A DNA stretch of 64,000 nt from Piper betle (taxonomy: Eukaryota > Streptophyta > Magnoliopsida > Piperales > Piperaceae), in contig JAURVB010012667.1 of assembly GCA_033002965.1 (NCBI GenBank), positions 1 to 64,000 on the forward strand, read 5' to 3'. Made by a program: the position numbers and the translations under genes. Below, piece by piece: positions 11,525-23,257 of this stretch; position 1 is the first letter of the stretch; every line of letters begins with the position of its first letter. The notes beneath the pieces were generated by a model. It was not told the DNA's origin. It saw nothing but the letters and a program-made list of their open reading frames with translations, and made no database searches.

Positions 11525-12044
11525 TGTTAAATTTTGGACATAAATATATACATGAATTTATAATTGTATCATATGTTGCTATTTAAAGTTGACCTAAATT
11601 CAATTAATTTATTAAAGTTAAGTTTAATGGGTCATTAATATATATATGGATTCATATGTATATATATCATTTTTGTAATTTCTCTTTTATGATGGGTTAA
11701 ATTGAGATTATGAAAAATAAAAATATAAATAGGGGGTTATGGTCTCCAAATTTACAAGCAGTTTTTCGTTCTAGCATCCTATGTCGAGAAATTTTGGTCT
11801 TAAAAAACTGTTTAGAAGATCAAAATCCTAAAGAAGTAAAGAACCATTTTGTTTTTATGGATTCATGTACACTTTCGTTATCAAATTTTTTTTCTTCGCT
11901 GTCAAATTTTTTCTTGATGATTTAATCTAAGGAAGATTAAGGTTTTATAGAGATGGTTTTTAATCTGAAGAAGATTAAGGTTTTATAGAGATGGTGTTAT
12001 CGTCTGTATAATTTAGTTTAAAGTAATAGTTTTTTATTAACAAC
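11525..12044 (+). repeat. Copia 3' LTR with internal tandem duplication
   Basis: Starts TGTTAAATTTTGGAC right after a purine tract and aligns with 4761-5230. It is longer because a ~45-bp segment with AGATTAAGGTTTTATAGAGA is present twice (about 11925-11990) and a CAAATTTTTT-containing piece is also repeated. Both duplications are absent from the 5' LTR, so they arose after insertion. Confidence 0.85.
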
Positions 12045-12149
12045 GAGTATCCTTTCATGATATCTTAGGGTTTTTTAACGAACATACTTTTTTCTACTTC
12101 TATTTCTTTGTATTTATGGCGGTCCCAATATCTTTTATAGATATTAAAA

Positions 12150-12232
12150 CATGGGCATTTGCCATGGCTCTAGTTGAGGCACGCAGGCCAGCCACGGCTC
12201 TGTCATTGCACAGCCGTGGCAAATGCCTATTT
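12150..12232. repeat. Short inverted repeat (hairpin), transposon-end-like
   Basis: Arms GGCATTTGCCATGGCT and AGCCGTGGCAAATGCC pair with one mismatch around a ~50-bp loop that itself contains GCCACGGCT. 'Gccacggct' motifs are common in subterminal regions of plant CACTA elements, so this may be a relic of one. No target duplication was identified. Confidence 0.5.
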
Positions 12233-13042
12233 TCCTACTAGTCAAAGTACGTATAAATCTATAGTGTCATCTAAACAAAACAAATTAGCATGCAACTTAA
12301 TCAAATCCAAAGCTTGATTAAAACTCCCATTAACCAATTCATGAACAATTACAACCGCATTATTTTTGTTGAAGGCTAACCACATAATTATTTGTTTTAA
12401 AATATAAATTTTTATTGGTGATTCCCGTTATAAGGCTTAGATGAGGATTCATCAAAAATTTTGTGCACTTTTTCACTACATATTATAACACACAAAACAA
12501 AACAAAACAAAGAATGGGCAATAAGAATATTTTTATATATTTTGTTGAATTATTTTATTTTTAATTCTGATTTATGCGAATGTAGTAAGTTTTTAAAGCC
12601 CACAAACAGACAACTTGTGCACTATTAGAATATTAAGTGTTGATTTTAAATTGTAGGCTTGCTTTTGACAAATCATATATAATTAATATGATGCTGTCGA
12701 TTGTGGTCGCACTCTTAATTCTCATCCTTCGTAGCTTTGAAAGGTTAAAAAAGTCTTTAGCAAATTTGCAATTGAGAGACCAAAAATAATTATTATTATT
12801 TGGCTACTATGGGATGCTTACAAATTAATGATCTTTTCTTCACTTTTAAAATTAAATATAAGTTAGCATATGTATTATTAACCGTAATTACACTGTTATG
12901 ATAGTTGAGGCATAGTAATGGATCACATCTAAGTAATAATTATATAGTTATATGGATTACTACCGAAGAAATTCTTTGATTATGCTCGGCCTTGTACACG
13001 CTCAGGTTATTTTATGCTTAATAAGTGAGTCACTTTTTTATG

Positions 13043-13540
13043 ATGGGCTGAACAAACTTCGGTCTAAACAGAAATAACCAGCCAAATTAAACCCAAGTTG
13101 TCAGTTTGGTTCAGTTATTCCTAAACTTTGGTTCAGTAACTCTGTTTGAACATTGGATAAATTTTCTAGGTGCATAAAAATTTGGTTTGGAAAAAAGAAC
13201 TTAATATTCATGTTTTATGTTGGTTATTATTAATTTTTTATTTATTTCTAATTTTTTGGAGATATTTAATATAATATCTATGTACATAATAATTTTGAAA
13301 AAGATTATGATCACTAAACATGTTTCAACTTTATTTATTATAAAAAACATAATTAATTTTGATGTAGTTTTAAAATTTTCAATTTTGAAAAACCAAGCTG
13401 CATTATTTCGGTTCAATTTGGGTCACTTTGGTTCAATTTTAGGGATGTTACGGGTTTGATTCGGTGTGAAATTTAGGTGGCCGTACCTTATTTCAGAAAT
13501 TTGGTTTAGACTGAACTAACCGAATGTTTTGCCCTAATTT
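13043..13540. repeat. Possible MITE with imperfect inverted ends
   Basis: The left end (GGGCTGAACAAACTTCGGTC) and the reverse complement of the right end (TAGGGCAAAACATTCGGTTA) are similar, and the interior is rich in GGTTCA/AACC words, as in many hAT-like MITEs. Similarity is imperfect and the exact edges are unclear. Confidence 0.35.
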
Positions 13541-14214
13541 TAGAGGAATACATGATTTTCCACTGTAATAATGTAAAAAATATATCCTAATATCTAACTA
13601 TAAAGCAATTGTTTAATTTTACCAATTTGTAGATTGGCAACCTGGACATAAGGTGATTTTTACCGAAAGGTTACAACTGTATATGTAATTACTCAATATT
13701 TAAGGTTGATGAAGGCGAGTAGCTTAATTTATATTTTCTTGGATGTATGAAATTTTAATCTACTTCAAATCTTGATGGTTCAAACTTAGGCTAAACCAAG
13801 TAGAAATTTTAGCATACTAAATATTCGCACTCATGAGTGCGACCTACAATATGCTTAAACATGCAAGTGACAAGCGATTAAGTCATAAGCTAAGATAGAT
13901 TAGAATGTGACATATCAGGGAAGGCCGCCTAAACATGTTCCTTTCTGATTAGACATTGTTCAATCATCCACTAATTAAGTAAAATACTTTCACAATTGCC
14001 ATGAGCATTTTTGTTTATGCATTTTATGGCTATCTTAATAACTTTTTATTCTGCATTCATATTCATACATTTGTTCCTTTCATTTGTTTGCTAGCACTGC
14101 AAGTGTCCGACTACAAAGGGTTTACTTTAACAACATTATTATACATTTTACTAGAAACTAGTTTTGCGATTCAAATTTGTAATCATAGTTTTAAATTTTC
14201 TTTTTGACTTCAAA

Positions 14215-14510
14215 TGTTGGTCAAGTCTACTTCACTCTATGACTTCTTGGTGATATATTATATGATTGACTCCCTTAGTTGAATAATAAAAGTTATTAAA
14301 ACATTTTATTTAAAAAAAATAACTAAATTAATATTTTAAAATTATGTAAATTATATATTTGTCAATTTCAAGTATGAAAGAAATACATACTAATTTTATA
14401 CACTTTATTTATTTAGTTGAAATTTTAGCATAAATGACTTTGAATCCTCTTAAGTTGGCTCTACTTCACGGCGAGTTGACTCTAATCTGAATCCCGATTT
14501 TTTTAAATTA
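14215..14510 (+). repeat. Dispersed AT-rich repeat, copy 2
   Basis: Shares its left part (GGTCAAGTCTACTTCACT), A/T-rich centre (AATTATATATTTGTCAATTT) and right part (TTGGCTCTACTTCACGGCGA) with 34195-34620 in the same orientation. No coding content. Confidence 0.5.
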
Positions 14511-15129
14511 TACATCCAATCATTGGGATACACATGGCAACTCTTATTAATAATTGCATATATTATTCAAAATAATTAATAGGATAAAAGAAAATTGTGA
14601 GCTATCTTGGACTCTACATTGATAGAGAAATGTATAATGGCGGGAGTTTAGGTCATATATGCTATGAGTTACATCCAATACACTATAAAAGAATGATTTT
14701 TTCCCTTAAAAAAACTTTATGCTTCACCATGCTTTTTCCATGGAAAGAGAAAATTTTATAATTATCTCTATTTTTAGATAAATATGTATTAACTTTCTTA
14801 CTTTTTTGTGCTTAAAACTGTAGAAAATTTTTGGTCACCCTATTTTTCATCACCCTACTTTTTGTCACAATTTTATTTTGTATTTTAAGTTTATTAAGGC
14901 GTGAAGAAAACTTAAATTTTTGTAGTAATATTTATTAAGTATTTTTCCTTTTTCCCCGATAAAGTATTTGATCTAGTTCCTTCATATACACATGAATATT
15001 GAGCACGAGAAATTTTTAACACAAAATCCTCTTTGCATATCTATTTCTTAACGATCTATAGATTAAAAAAAATATCATTTTCCCAAAACTATATACTCAT
15101 TATTGAAGGGATGATACAGAACAACATGA

Positions 15130-15955
15130 TCAAGAAATGGAGTGACCAAACATGGTCAGCTCAGAGTAGAGCTCTGAGTTCTCCCAATAAGAACTCCCTT
15201 CATTCTGATAATGATGTATAGTAGAGCTCCCTTCATCACCTCCTCCTGAGGTAGACAAACTAGCAAAGAGATTCTCTCTTCTTCCCAACATTTCCTTGGC
15301 CTGCTCTAGCTCCTTCTTCAGTCCCCTCACCTCCTCTTCTAGTGACCTTTTTGCCTCCAGAGCATTATCAAGCCTTAGTTGGAGATCATGGTAGTCTTGC
15401 TCTAGAGCCTGATATACAGTAACATAAAAGATTATCCCTAAATTCTTTTGCTATTATATGATAACAGCTCAAGCTTTTAAGAGAAATGATAAGTAAATAT
15501 ATTATTATCATGTCAACTGACCAAAGTTTGAACCAACCCAGGGGCATTAAAATGAATATCAAGTGATTACGGAACGTTTACTCGAGCGTTTGCGATAATG
15601 ATAATTGAATATGATGTTATCAATCAAGTTTGACCTTACTGGAGGATGCTAATATTTACTTGAGCTTTTAGAAGAAGTGATAATTGAGTACCTGGGTCTT
15701 CCACCGCGCCTTTTTGTTCTGATACCACACAGCGACCTGCCTTGGCTCTAGACCCAGCTCCCGGGCGAGCTGAAGCTTCTTCTCCGGCTCGAGCTTCTTG
15801 TCGTGGCCGAAGCTCGCCTCCAGGAGCTTCACCTGAGCGTCAGTGAGGCGCTTCTTTTGGCATTTGGACTGTATTTTGTGGCCGTGAGATTGGGAGAAAG
15901 CCATAGTATTAACATCGACGATGATGAATGTATTGATATCTTGATAAGGAGCCAT
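15130..15955 (-). CDS. HD-Zip class I transcription factor (ATHB-52/54-like), two exons
   Basis: Exon 1 is 15692-15955 and exon 2 is 15130-15408, joined between CAG and GCT (phase 0) with GT-AG intron borders. The product is about 180 aa, or about 163 aa from the second Met (near 15904), which sits closer to the domain. The homeodomain starts [16 protein letters not shown] and ends in helix 3 [15 protein letters not shown]. The DNA-contacting Trp and Asn are present, but the usual WFQNRR is WYQNKK. Exon 2 begins a leucine zipper with Leu every seven residues ([20 protein letters not shown] onward), then a Ser/Gly-rich tail. Such nuclear dimers bind CAATNATTG-type sites and often act in ABA, drought or seedling responses. 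Short length fits the ATHB-52/54 clade; exact orthology is inferred. Confidence 0.9.
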
Positions 15956-16024
15956 TGGTTATTGGTTTTTATGGGGAGGGAGACTGTGTGGACAGTCGAG
16001 GAGGGACCCAGATGACCAAACGAG

Positions 16025-16041
16025 CACGTGAATTCCACGTG
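16025..16041. promoter_or_regulatory. Paired G-box / ABRE-type motifs upstream of the HD-Zip gene
   Basis: Two perfect CACGTG palindromes at 16025-16030 and 16036-16041, five bases apart, 70-86 bp upstream of the outer HD-Zip ATG. A GGGCCCC motif lies next to them (16045-16051). bZIP and bHLH factors bind such motifs, and paired ABREs are typical of ABA-responsive promoters, which fits HD-Zip I biology. The role is inferred. Confidence 0.55.
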
Positions 16042-16055
16042 AAAGGGCCCCACTT

Positions 16056-17450
16056 TGTGGGTCTACGGGTCTAGGGGCTAACCTATGCTTCTTGTACATA
16101 TGGAAAATTGGGAGGGAAAGGAGCCAAAAATTGTGGGTCGGGAGGAAATTGAAGGTAGAAAAGAGTCCAAAATGAGCGGGTCAGGGCTTGGTTTTGGATC
16201 CAATCTTTGAATGCACCATCCTAAAGCTTGAGATCAACTGGTCCCTAAAGATGCCCCATGCTGGGTCTGAATTTGTCTCCATCACAAAACGATAGAGGTT
16301 GCGTTGAACTTGCTGTAATCCATGCGTGATGCTGGGAAGTACTCTCTCTGTTTGTGTTTTTTTTTCAGTAGTGGATTTACTGATCATGAAGCAAATTAAT
16401 TGAGAGTTAGCTTCCAATGTATTTATGGATGAGTAATACATACTTCATGTTTTATGCTTAATTAGTTTTTCAAGAGGATTTGTTTAAGGGTGCTTGAATG
16501 ATTGAATCGAGCATTAATACATGAAATAAAGTAATACTTGGTTTATCCAAGTTGTACTTCCAACTTTGTGAGGAAATATATGGTCCTTTTTTTTTTGCAA
16601 GATCGACTTGTGTTAATATATGTATTAAGATATGGCTTAGCGCTGCCCTTCTTCCTTCACCACATCATGAGAATAGAAATTCTCGTCTAGGCTCCTCAAA
16701 GCACCATGTTTTACAAGTCAAAGAAAAAATACCACCTTTTTTGTTGTTCTTTATTATAGATAAATAAATAGAATTTCTACTTTGGATATGTTATAGTAAA
16801 TGTAACGACTTGGCCGTAAGTCGTCTCTTTAAAAATAGTTAGCCAAAGTTAGAATTTATACCATTAACGTAAATGTGTTTTATTATGTATTTGAAATAAA
16901 ATTTAACTGAATGTAATAATGCCCATTAATTATCAACAATTACATTGTTAATCATCCATAAAAGTTATTTACCATGAAAAAAACCACATTTAGGTAGTAA
17001 AAGAGTGTTCCAAGTTTATTATTTCAAAAACTTTTGCAACATTTTCCCTATTTCAAAAAATACGTCAACACTAATCTCTAAGTAATTTAATCTAGTATTC
17101 CTTGTCAAAAGAGTATTTAGATCCCAGTTTAAGCAAGCATAAACATGCAGATTTTTTGACCTAAAATAAGAAATCCATGAAAAAAAGTTATACGGAGTAA
17201 CTTATTTATAAGATTAAGCGAAATTTTTTAAAAAATATAGACAAATTCCTAGTATTGGGTTTTTTAAAAAGAAAATAATAATAATAATAATAGCCTCGTC
17301 ACTAATTTTGGCCATACCAAGTGGTGGCAATCATATATGGCCGCTCTACCTCTCCTAACACATAAGTCGGAGCTGTGGGTGGCACCGCCCATGTAAATGG
17401 CCAGTTATATATGACCCGCCCAAGTTGTCTATTCCAACTGCTGATCTGAT
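16056..17450. other. Intergenic; LTR-like fragment near 16801
   Basis: No convincing gene. At 16801 the sequence TGTAACGACTTGGCC followed by GTCTCTTTAAAAATAGTTA matches the LTR of the miniature element at 23258-23895 for about 60 bp, so it is a truncated copy. The rest is AT-rich without recognised content. Confidence 0.5.
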
Positions 17451-18020
17451 AACATGTTCGTATCATATATAATCATAAACATGTACCGGAATTTAGTCGA
17501 TGATAACATTATCATAAACATATACTAGAATTTAGTCAACAATAACATAATTAAACGTGTACGAAAATCTAGTTGGCGATAACATGTTCACATTATAACT
17601 TACTACTACTAGGATCATATAAAAAGACACATACATATACATATAAATGTTCACATATACATATAAATGTTCACACATAGGTCAACGTGGTTACCCATGA
17701 CTACTAAATCTAACCAAAAGTCTAGTAACAATTTAATATAAGAAAATATACACTTTAAAGTATAGTCAACGTACGGGCATGTCGACGTATAACTAACTTC
17801 AATGACAAATTTCGACAAACTTCAAAACCAATGACAATGTTGATGAAAAATTCAATAAAGGTGGTTGTTTCACACAAATTCTCATCTTATGGGTTGGGGA
17901 GGATATGTTTATATAAACATAGTTTGGCATTTAAAAATGAAAAGGTAAATAATAAAATGTCATAATAAATTAGTCATAAATACATACACACTTCATAATA
18001 ACAAAATATAAAAATATAAT
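17451..18020 (-). repeat. Truncated LTR copy of the 58-60 kb family
   Basis: Matches 58290-58960 and 59470-60120 along its length: the minisatellite with GTACCGGAAT and AGTCGATG words, 'AAGTCTAGTAACAA', 'CATGTCGACGTATAAC', 'GGGTTGGGGAGGATATG' and 'AAATACATACACACTTCATAATAAC'. The TGTAAC end and the far end present in the other copies are missing. Polarity is taken from the better copies (minus). Confidence 0.75.
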
Positions 18021-19960
18021 AAATAAAGTTTATTTGAAACAATTCATAAATATTATTAAATTAATTTAAATTAATAATATTTAAAAATATTTAAGATTTA
18101 TTTCAAGATAAAATAACATAATTATTTTCTGAGTTAAAACTATAGCAAGGTCTAATCACATGGTGCTCAATTGTTACCAACCAAATCAAGCTTCATTTGA
18201 TCGGTACAAAATTGATGCCACCACACATTATTTTTTAGAGAGACAAAATACTTATTTGGGATATGGGTCTCATCTAGGGGCACATAGAGCAAAATTGGGA
18301 GAAAGATGTAATATAATTGCAAATAAAGATAAAGAATAATAAAATAAAAAACATCCAAAATTATAATGGATGATAAATACTACATAATGGTAATGACTTG
18401 GTCCAAGTATAAATTTATAGGCTAAATTATTTTTTTAGAAGTGCTCAACTAAAGTTGAAGATCATTAAGTATATCCTCAATAATATACAAGATCTTGCTT
18501 AATAAATAATAGATATAAAACTAATTGGAAGAATATCACAAAAATTTACTAAAAGGAATAATTTTTATCATAAAAGTTTAAAAATGATTACAAAGTTCCT
18601 CTTTAAAAAATAATTACAAAGTTCTTCTTTAAAAAATAATTACAAAGTTCTTCTTTAAAATATAATTACAAAGTTCTTCTTTTCCCTCTCAACTTTAAAT
18701 CAATTTAGTTTGATTTAATAACCGTTTGAATCACTCATAATGAGAAGAAAATTTTTATCCCCGACCAAAGAACCGGTAGAAAACTATTTTCTAACCTTGT
18801 TCATAATAGTAAAGCATGTTATTGTCCTAGAAAGTCATTAAATAAATTTGAAAATAAGATTAAAATCTTATTTGGTCAAATTTAGTTGCACCAGTGTCAA
18901 AAGACATCTCGGGTTTAGTAAAAACCACAAACCCGGCTATGACACATGTCATGCTTGGTGTCTCTCCTCTTCTTCCTCTTACTTCTAGTTTCAAATTCAA
19001 CAATACTGAAGGTTAATCCTTCCTTTTGAAAATTTTTTTCTTTTTTTATAAATATTTTTATCCTTATTTCAGCGTTTTTGAACAGTTTTTTTCGGTAAAA
19101 CGTGTCCCAAGGTCAAAATTAAGAATGCCTGTGTGAAGTACTGTTGATGACTATGATTGACAAGAGATGTCTAAACGGAGGGAACAATGCCAGCCGTCCC
19201 TTACCTTTCACTATAAAGCCCCACGTGGGATTGCACGACTTGACATATTACAGTAGATTCACCCTAAATTTTAGAAAAAAATTATTATTTATCATTTGAT
19301 TTTTTATAAAATAATTATATTAATGTTAACCTATTTATCGAGTATGTTAAAAGCCCAATTAAAAGTGCACATAAATATCTGCTAAATTTTAGTACTTGTT
19401 TTCCTAAATAAATTTTAATACTTTGTTTGGGCAAGAAAGTGTGTTGTCGGGCGTGATTTATTCTATTAAAATTATTCGTCTCAAAAGGTTTATAATTAAT
19501 TGAACTTGAAACCTCCCACTAACAAAAATAGGGTGTGCACGTAGCCAAAATTAGATGCGGTAATGTTTTCCATTAATATGTTTATACTCATGTCTGTTAC
19601 AAATTAATGCATATTTTCAAAGAGCTGTATGGATATAGACATGACTATATGATAATTAGACATGGCGATAAGCTATTGTCTATATCCGTTAATAATTAAT
19701 GAAAAAGAGCATGCTTATAATAAGTTGTCAAAGATTAGCCTCTATTTCTTAATAATTATAAATATCACTCCCACGTTTTAGATGATTTACTTAGGTTAAC
19801 AATTGATTATATGTGGAAGTCCCATTGATCAAGTCAATGTGAATGTATAGAAATTTCATTTATAATTTATGATTTTATAGTTATAAAAAAGAGAAAATTA
19901 CTTTGATCTACACTTTATATAATTTATTTGAGCTACACATCAAATTAAAATTTTTTTAAT
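18021..19960. other. Intergenic, no gene seen
   Basis: AT-rich. A 26-bp tandem array at 18587-18684 is listed separately. No reading frame with a recognisable domain. Confidence 0.55.
18587..18684. repeat. 26-bp tandem repeat, about 3.7 copies
   Basis: Unit ATTACAAAGTTCTTCTTTAA plus AAAATA, repeated in tandem with one or two substitutions per copy. Non-coding. Confidence 0.85.
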
Positions 19961-22090
19961 AGGTCCCATATAATGAAATTTGCGTGTATAAAAAAGGGGT
20001 TATTTTCATAAATAAAATAAAAGGGTTAAAAGTATTAAATTATTTTAAAATTTTATAAATACTCTTATTATTTAATTTATATTTATTTATATAAATTTTG
20101 AGTGGTGAGACTTACTAAATTATTCCAAATAAAAAATTTTAACTTATAAAAAACTATATTAATTATAGTTTATATATATATATATATTTATTTATTTATT
20201 TACTTCTTTATTTTGTAGTGCACTAGTCGGTCCGTTAAACCATTTATCCAGAGTCGATAGACATAGACATTGGTAAAAGATGTCTAAGTCAACGTGGATA
20301 GAGGTGAACAATTTTTAAACTAATAGACATAGAGCTAGGCACCTAAGTCGTGTCCACACCTGTCCGTTACAACCCATATCCAAAATCAGGCCGAGTGGCA
20401 AAATAATTTTTAACAGTTTAGTAACAAATTTTACAAATAAAAATTTAAAAAATTGGAATGGTGTGTCCACGTGGGTGGGCAGGCCAACACAGTGTGTAGG
20501 GGTTGGCGCGGATGCCAAATTCCTGTCCTAATCCAAATTATATTTGATCGAATTTGATCGATTAAATTTGACCGAATTAAAAAATCAAATATGAATATTT
20601 TTTTGTGTGACTAAACGACCGACCAAATATCTAATATTTTATATCTAATACCTTAAGCATCAATCAACCACCAACTAATTTGTTTAAAATAAACAACCAA
20701 TATACTCTAATAAAATCAAACATAATAAATATTAATTAATTTATTAAAATTAGCTTTAAACAAAAAAAGTACCATAATACTTTAATTTAAATCCACTTAA
20801 ATATAACAACCTTTACAAATATTGTAGAGGATCGATCTCACAAAAAAAAGGGTGAGTATAGTCATAAATAGAGAGAATGAATGTACTTCTTGACAAAAAA
20901 CAGAGGACATCAAATGTAGTTTGGAAAACAGATATATCTAACACCTAAACTCACAATAAATTACCCAGAAGAGATCTAACCAGTTAAAAATTTAAAAATA
21001 TATCCAACCAGCTATAATTTTAAAACAAATCTAGTGCACAGTACCATATACTCAAAAGTCTCTATCTTTTTGCAGATTGCATCGTCAAATATCAATATTT
21101 CATAGCTGTGACCTTTAAAATCCAAATAGCATAACATAAATCCTCAAAAAAAAAAAAAAGATGGAAGAGATAAAATTTGTGCATCCGCCTACAAAGATGC
21201 GCACAAGGCAACAGAGGTGGTCTGCCAGCAGCAGTGGAGGGGGTACGTAGGCGATGCGTAGGGCTGTTGAGGGTTTGCAGGCAATGCGCAGGGCGGATGA
21301 GGTCCGCAGGCAGTGTGTAGAACGACAGAGTGTCCGTAGGCGACACACAGGGCGGTGGAGGGGGTCTATGGTGGCGGTAGAGGGGGTACTCACAGAGTGG
21401 GCCACACAGCTGAGGGCGGTCACAAGCGGTGGCGGTGGAAATGAAGGCTCTTTGTGAACAGTGTCATTAGGGTAAGATTTTGATTTCAGACGGTCCACAG
21501 ACATTGTTTGGGCCTGACGGACAATTCGGACAATGATTCGGTCAGATAAATTTTGTGCGATGAAATTTCGAACAGACGCGGACAACAGCTTGTGTGACAT
21601 CTATCCGACTGATGCCCACCCCTACCTCTGTGGCACATGGTGGGGCTCATCTGAGGAGCGATCACGGTGGCGAGGGGTGACAGTCATAGGAGGGGGAGAT
21701 CACGAGGTGATTGTAACAAGGCCGAGTGGCAACAGGCGTGCTGGCCGTGGGGCGGTGTTCACAGGAAGCGGGGGAGACACAATGGTGGTGGCGCCACTAA
21801 GATGCACGGCCACAACGTAGTTTCTAGGGGGCAGAGTTTGGCACGAGGGCAACGGTTGGGAGCGGCAGAGGGCTGCGTGGGGGTTGGACGCTGCATTGGT
21901 TGGAAGGGCGCCTATTGGATGCGGTGGCAGGGCGATCAAGTGCAGTTGTCAGCCATGCGGGGGGCAATACGGCCGCGTGGCTGCATTCGGAACACGTGGC
22001 CATTCATGAGGCAATTAAGTGGGTGCATCACACGCAGTCTGGCCTCGTGTGCATGTGCACATGCCAAAAGGCGTGTGTGTGATCGCACTA
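19961..22090. other. Intergenic with GC-rich block, probably transposon-derived
   Basis: AT-rich until about 21170, then GC-rich to 22080. Overlapping open frames in the GC block on both strands are low-complexity (Arg, Thr, Ala) without domains, so I do not call genes. It leads directly into CACTA-like terminal sequence, so it may be the interior of a non-autonomous element. The left end of such an element was not found. Confidence 0.45.
21242..21361. repeat. 30-bp GC-rich degenerate tandem repeat, four copies
   Basis: Units of 29-30 bp following the pattern G(T/C)AGGC(A/G)..GCGCAGGGCGG..GAG. In one plus frame this gives a repeating ten-residue pattern beginning MRRAVEGLQA. Probably not expressed protein. 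Confidence 0.65.
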
Positions 22091-22099
22091 ATTCTTTAA

Positions 22100-22402
22100 A
22101 GAAATTTTGAAATTTGTTGCCACAAAATCAGTGTCTATTCGGTGACTAATTAAATTGTCACCAAAATATTTGGTAACTAATTTTTAAAAAAATGACAACT
22201 TCTCTGTAACTAATTTTTTGTGTCGTCAATTTTAACACCAAAAAATGATGTCTATTTGGAGATTAATTAAATTATCACCGAATTATTCAGGGACAATTTG
22301 GTGTTAATTTGAAAAAGATGATACCAAAATTTTGGTGATTATTCGGTGACAAATTATTTTGTCATCGAATATCTATGACAAAAAACTTGGTTTCCACTAG
22401 TG
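22100..22402. mobile_element. CACTA-type transposon terminus with subterminal repeats
   Basis: The end reads, on the minus strand, CACTAGTGGAAACC, a CACTA-superfamily terminal motif. Inside it are many copies in both orientations of TTCGGTGACTAATTAAATTG-like words (GTCACC/GGTGAC), the typical transposase-binding subterminal arrays. A 3-bp target duplication would be TAC (22403-22405). The partner end was not located. Confidence 0.65.
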
Positions 22403-22405
22403 TAC

Positions 22406-23199
22406 TAACAATGATTTAAATATGAATAATAAGCCTTAACCAATTCATAATTTTGCACGAATTTGGTTTTAGAGCAAAAATATGAAGATTTGTATTTACA
22501 ACTAATCATTTTTTTGTATAGAAAAAAATTATAAATACAGCCTTAATTTGTATCCATCCAGTTAAAGTTGCCATGTTGTGAGTACCAGCCATGCACCGAG
22601 CTGTTCAATATTTGAGCATCACTTTACACTGGAAAATATCGGAACCAACGAACACATTCATGAACTTCAACAGATCAAGGAAACAATATTATCTATCAGA
22701 GTTTGAATATAATATACAACAAAATTCAATTAAGAAATATATTTATATCCCTAGTAAGCTCATTCAGTGCATGAAGCCATAAAGTAGTTGTTTAACATTG
22801 TCAATGCTAATCAAAATCATCTCCTACCCCATGCATGCAACTAGCTATTTGTTATTGCCAAGGGCAATGTTTTGATGATAAGGTAGAACCCAGCTTTTTT
22901 AAAGAAAAAAGATACATCATATTCTTGAGATTATTATAACTATGAATGGTCTTATCCTAATTAATCATTCACGATTTGTTTATATAACAATGTCTACTCA
23001 ATAGTCGAAGTCAGTTCTTTTTTAATGTGAATGGATAATGACAAGAAATTCTAATTAGTTGATTTAGCCAATCGTGATGGCCTAACAATGTCCACGTACT
23101 GAGCATGTACATATCTGATTAGTTGAGAAGAGACAATTTCCCAAAGAAGGAAGATACATGACCTAATATGGATTGGGCAGACTTTGATTTTGTAAAACA
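22406..23199. other. Intergenic, no gene seen
   Basis: AT-rich spacer between the CACTA-like end and the LTR element. One 63-codon frame (22591-22782) has no recognisable features. Confidence 0.55.
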
Positions 23200-23257
23200 A
23201 GTTCGGGACATGATTGCCGCCCCTGGGAATTACAATTCAGTCTCTTCAGAATGAACG

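Larger units (their letters stand above)
4761..12044 (+). mobile_element. Ty1/copia LTR retrotransposon, complete outline but heavily decayed
   Basis: Two related direct repeats (4761-5230 and 11525-12044) flank gag, protease, integrase, RT and RNase H in copia order. A primer-site-like sequence (TGGTATCTGAGG) follows the 5' LTR and a purine tract (AAGTAGGAGA) precedes the 3' LTR. Many stops and frameshifts, and visibly diverged LTRs, indicate an old insertion. Possible 5-bp target duplications GACTA (4756-4760) and GAGTA (12045-12049) differ at one base. Gag is interrupted by a foreign solo LTR at 6630-7781. Confidence 0.9.
12045..15129. other. Intergenic, no gene seen
   Basis: AT-rich. It contains an inverted repeat at 12150-12232, a possible MITE at 13043-13540 and a dispersed repeat copy at 14215-14510, each listed separately. 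Otherwise only short random frames. Confidence 0.6.

Noticed and set aside
20221..20235. CACTAGTCGG as left end of the CACTA element ending at 22402
   Set aside because: Only the first seven bases match the right terminal motif, no subterminal repeats follow it, and flanking three bases do not match TAC.
21092..22110. Open frames of 84-161 codons in the GC-rich block
   Set aside because: Present on both strands with low-complexity products and tandem repeats; no recognisable domain.
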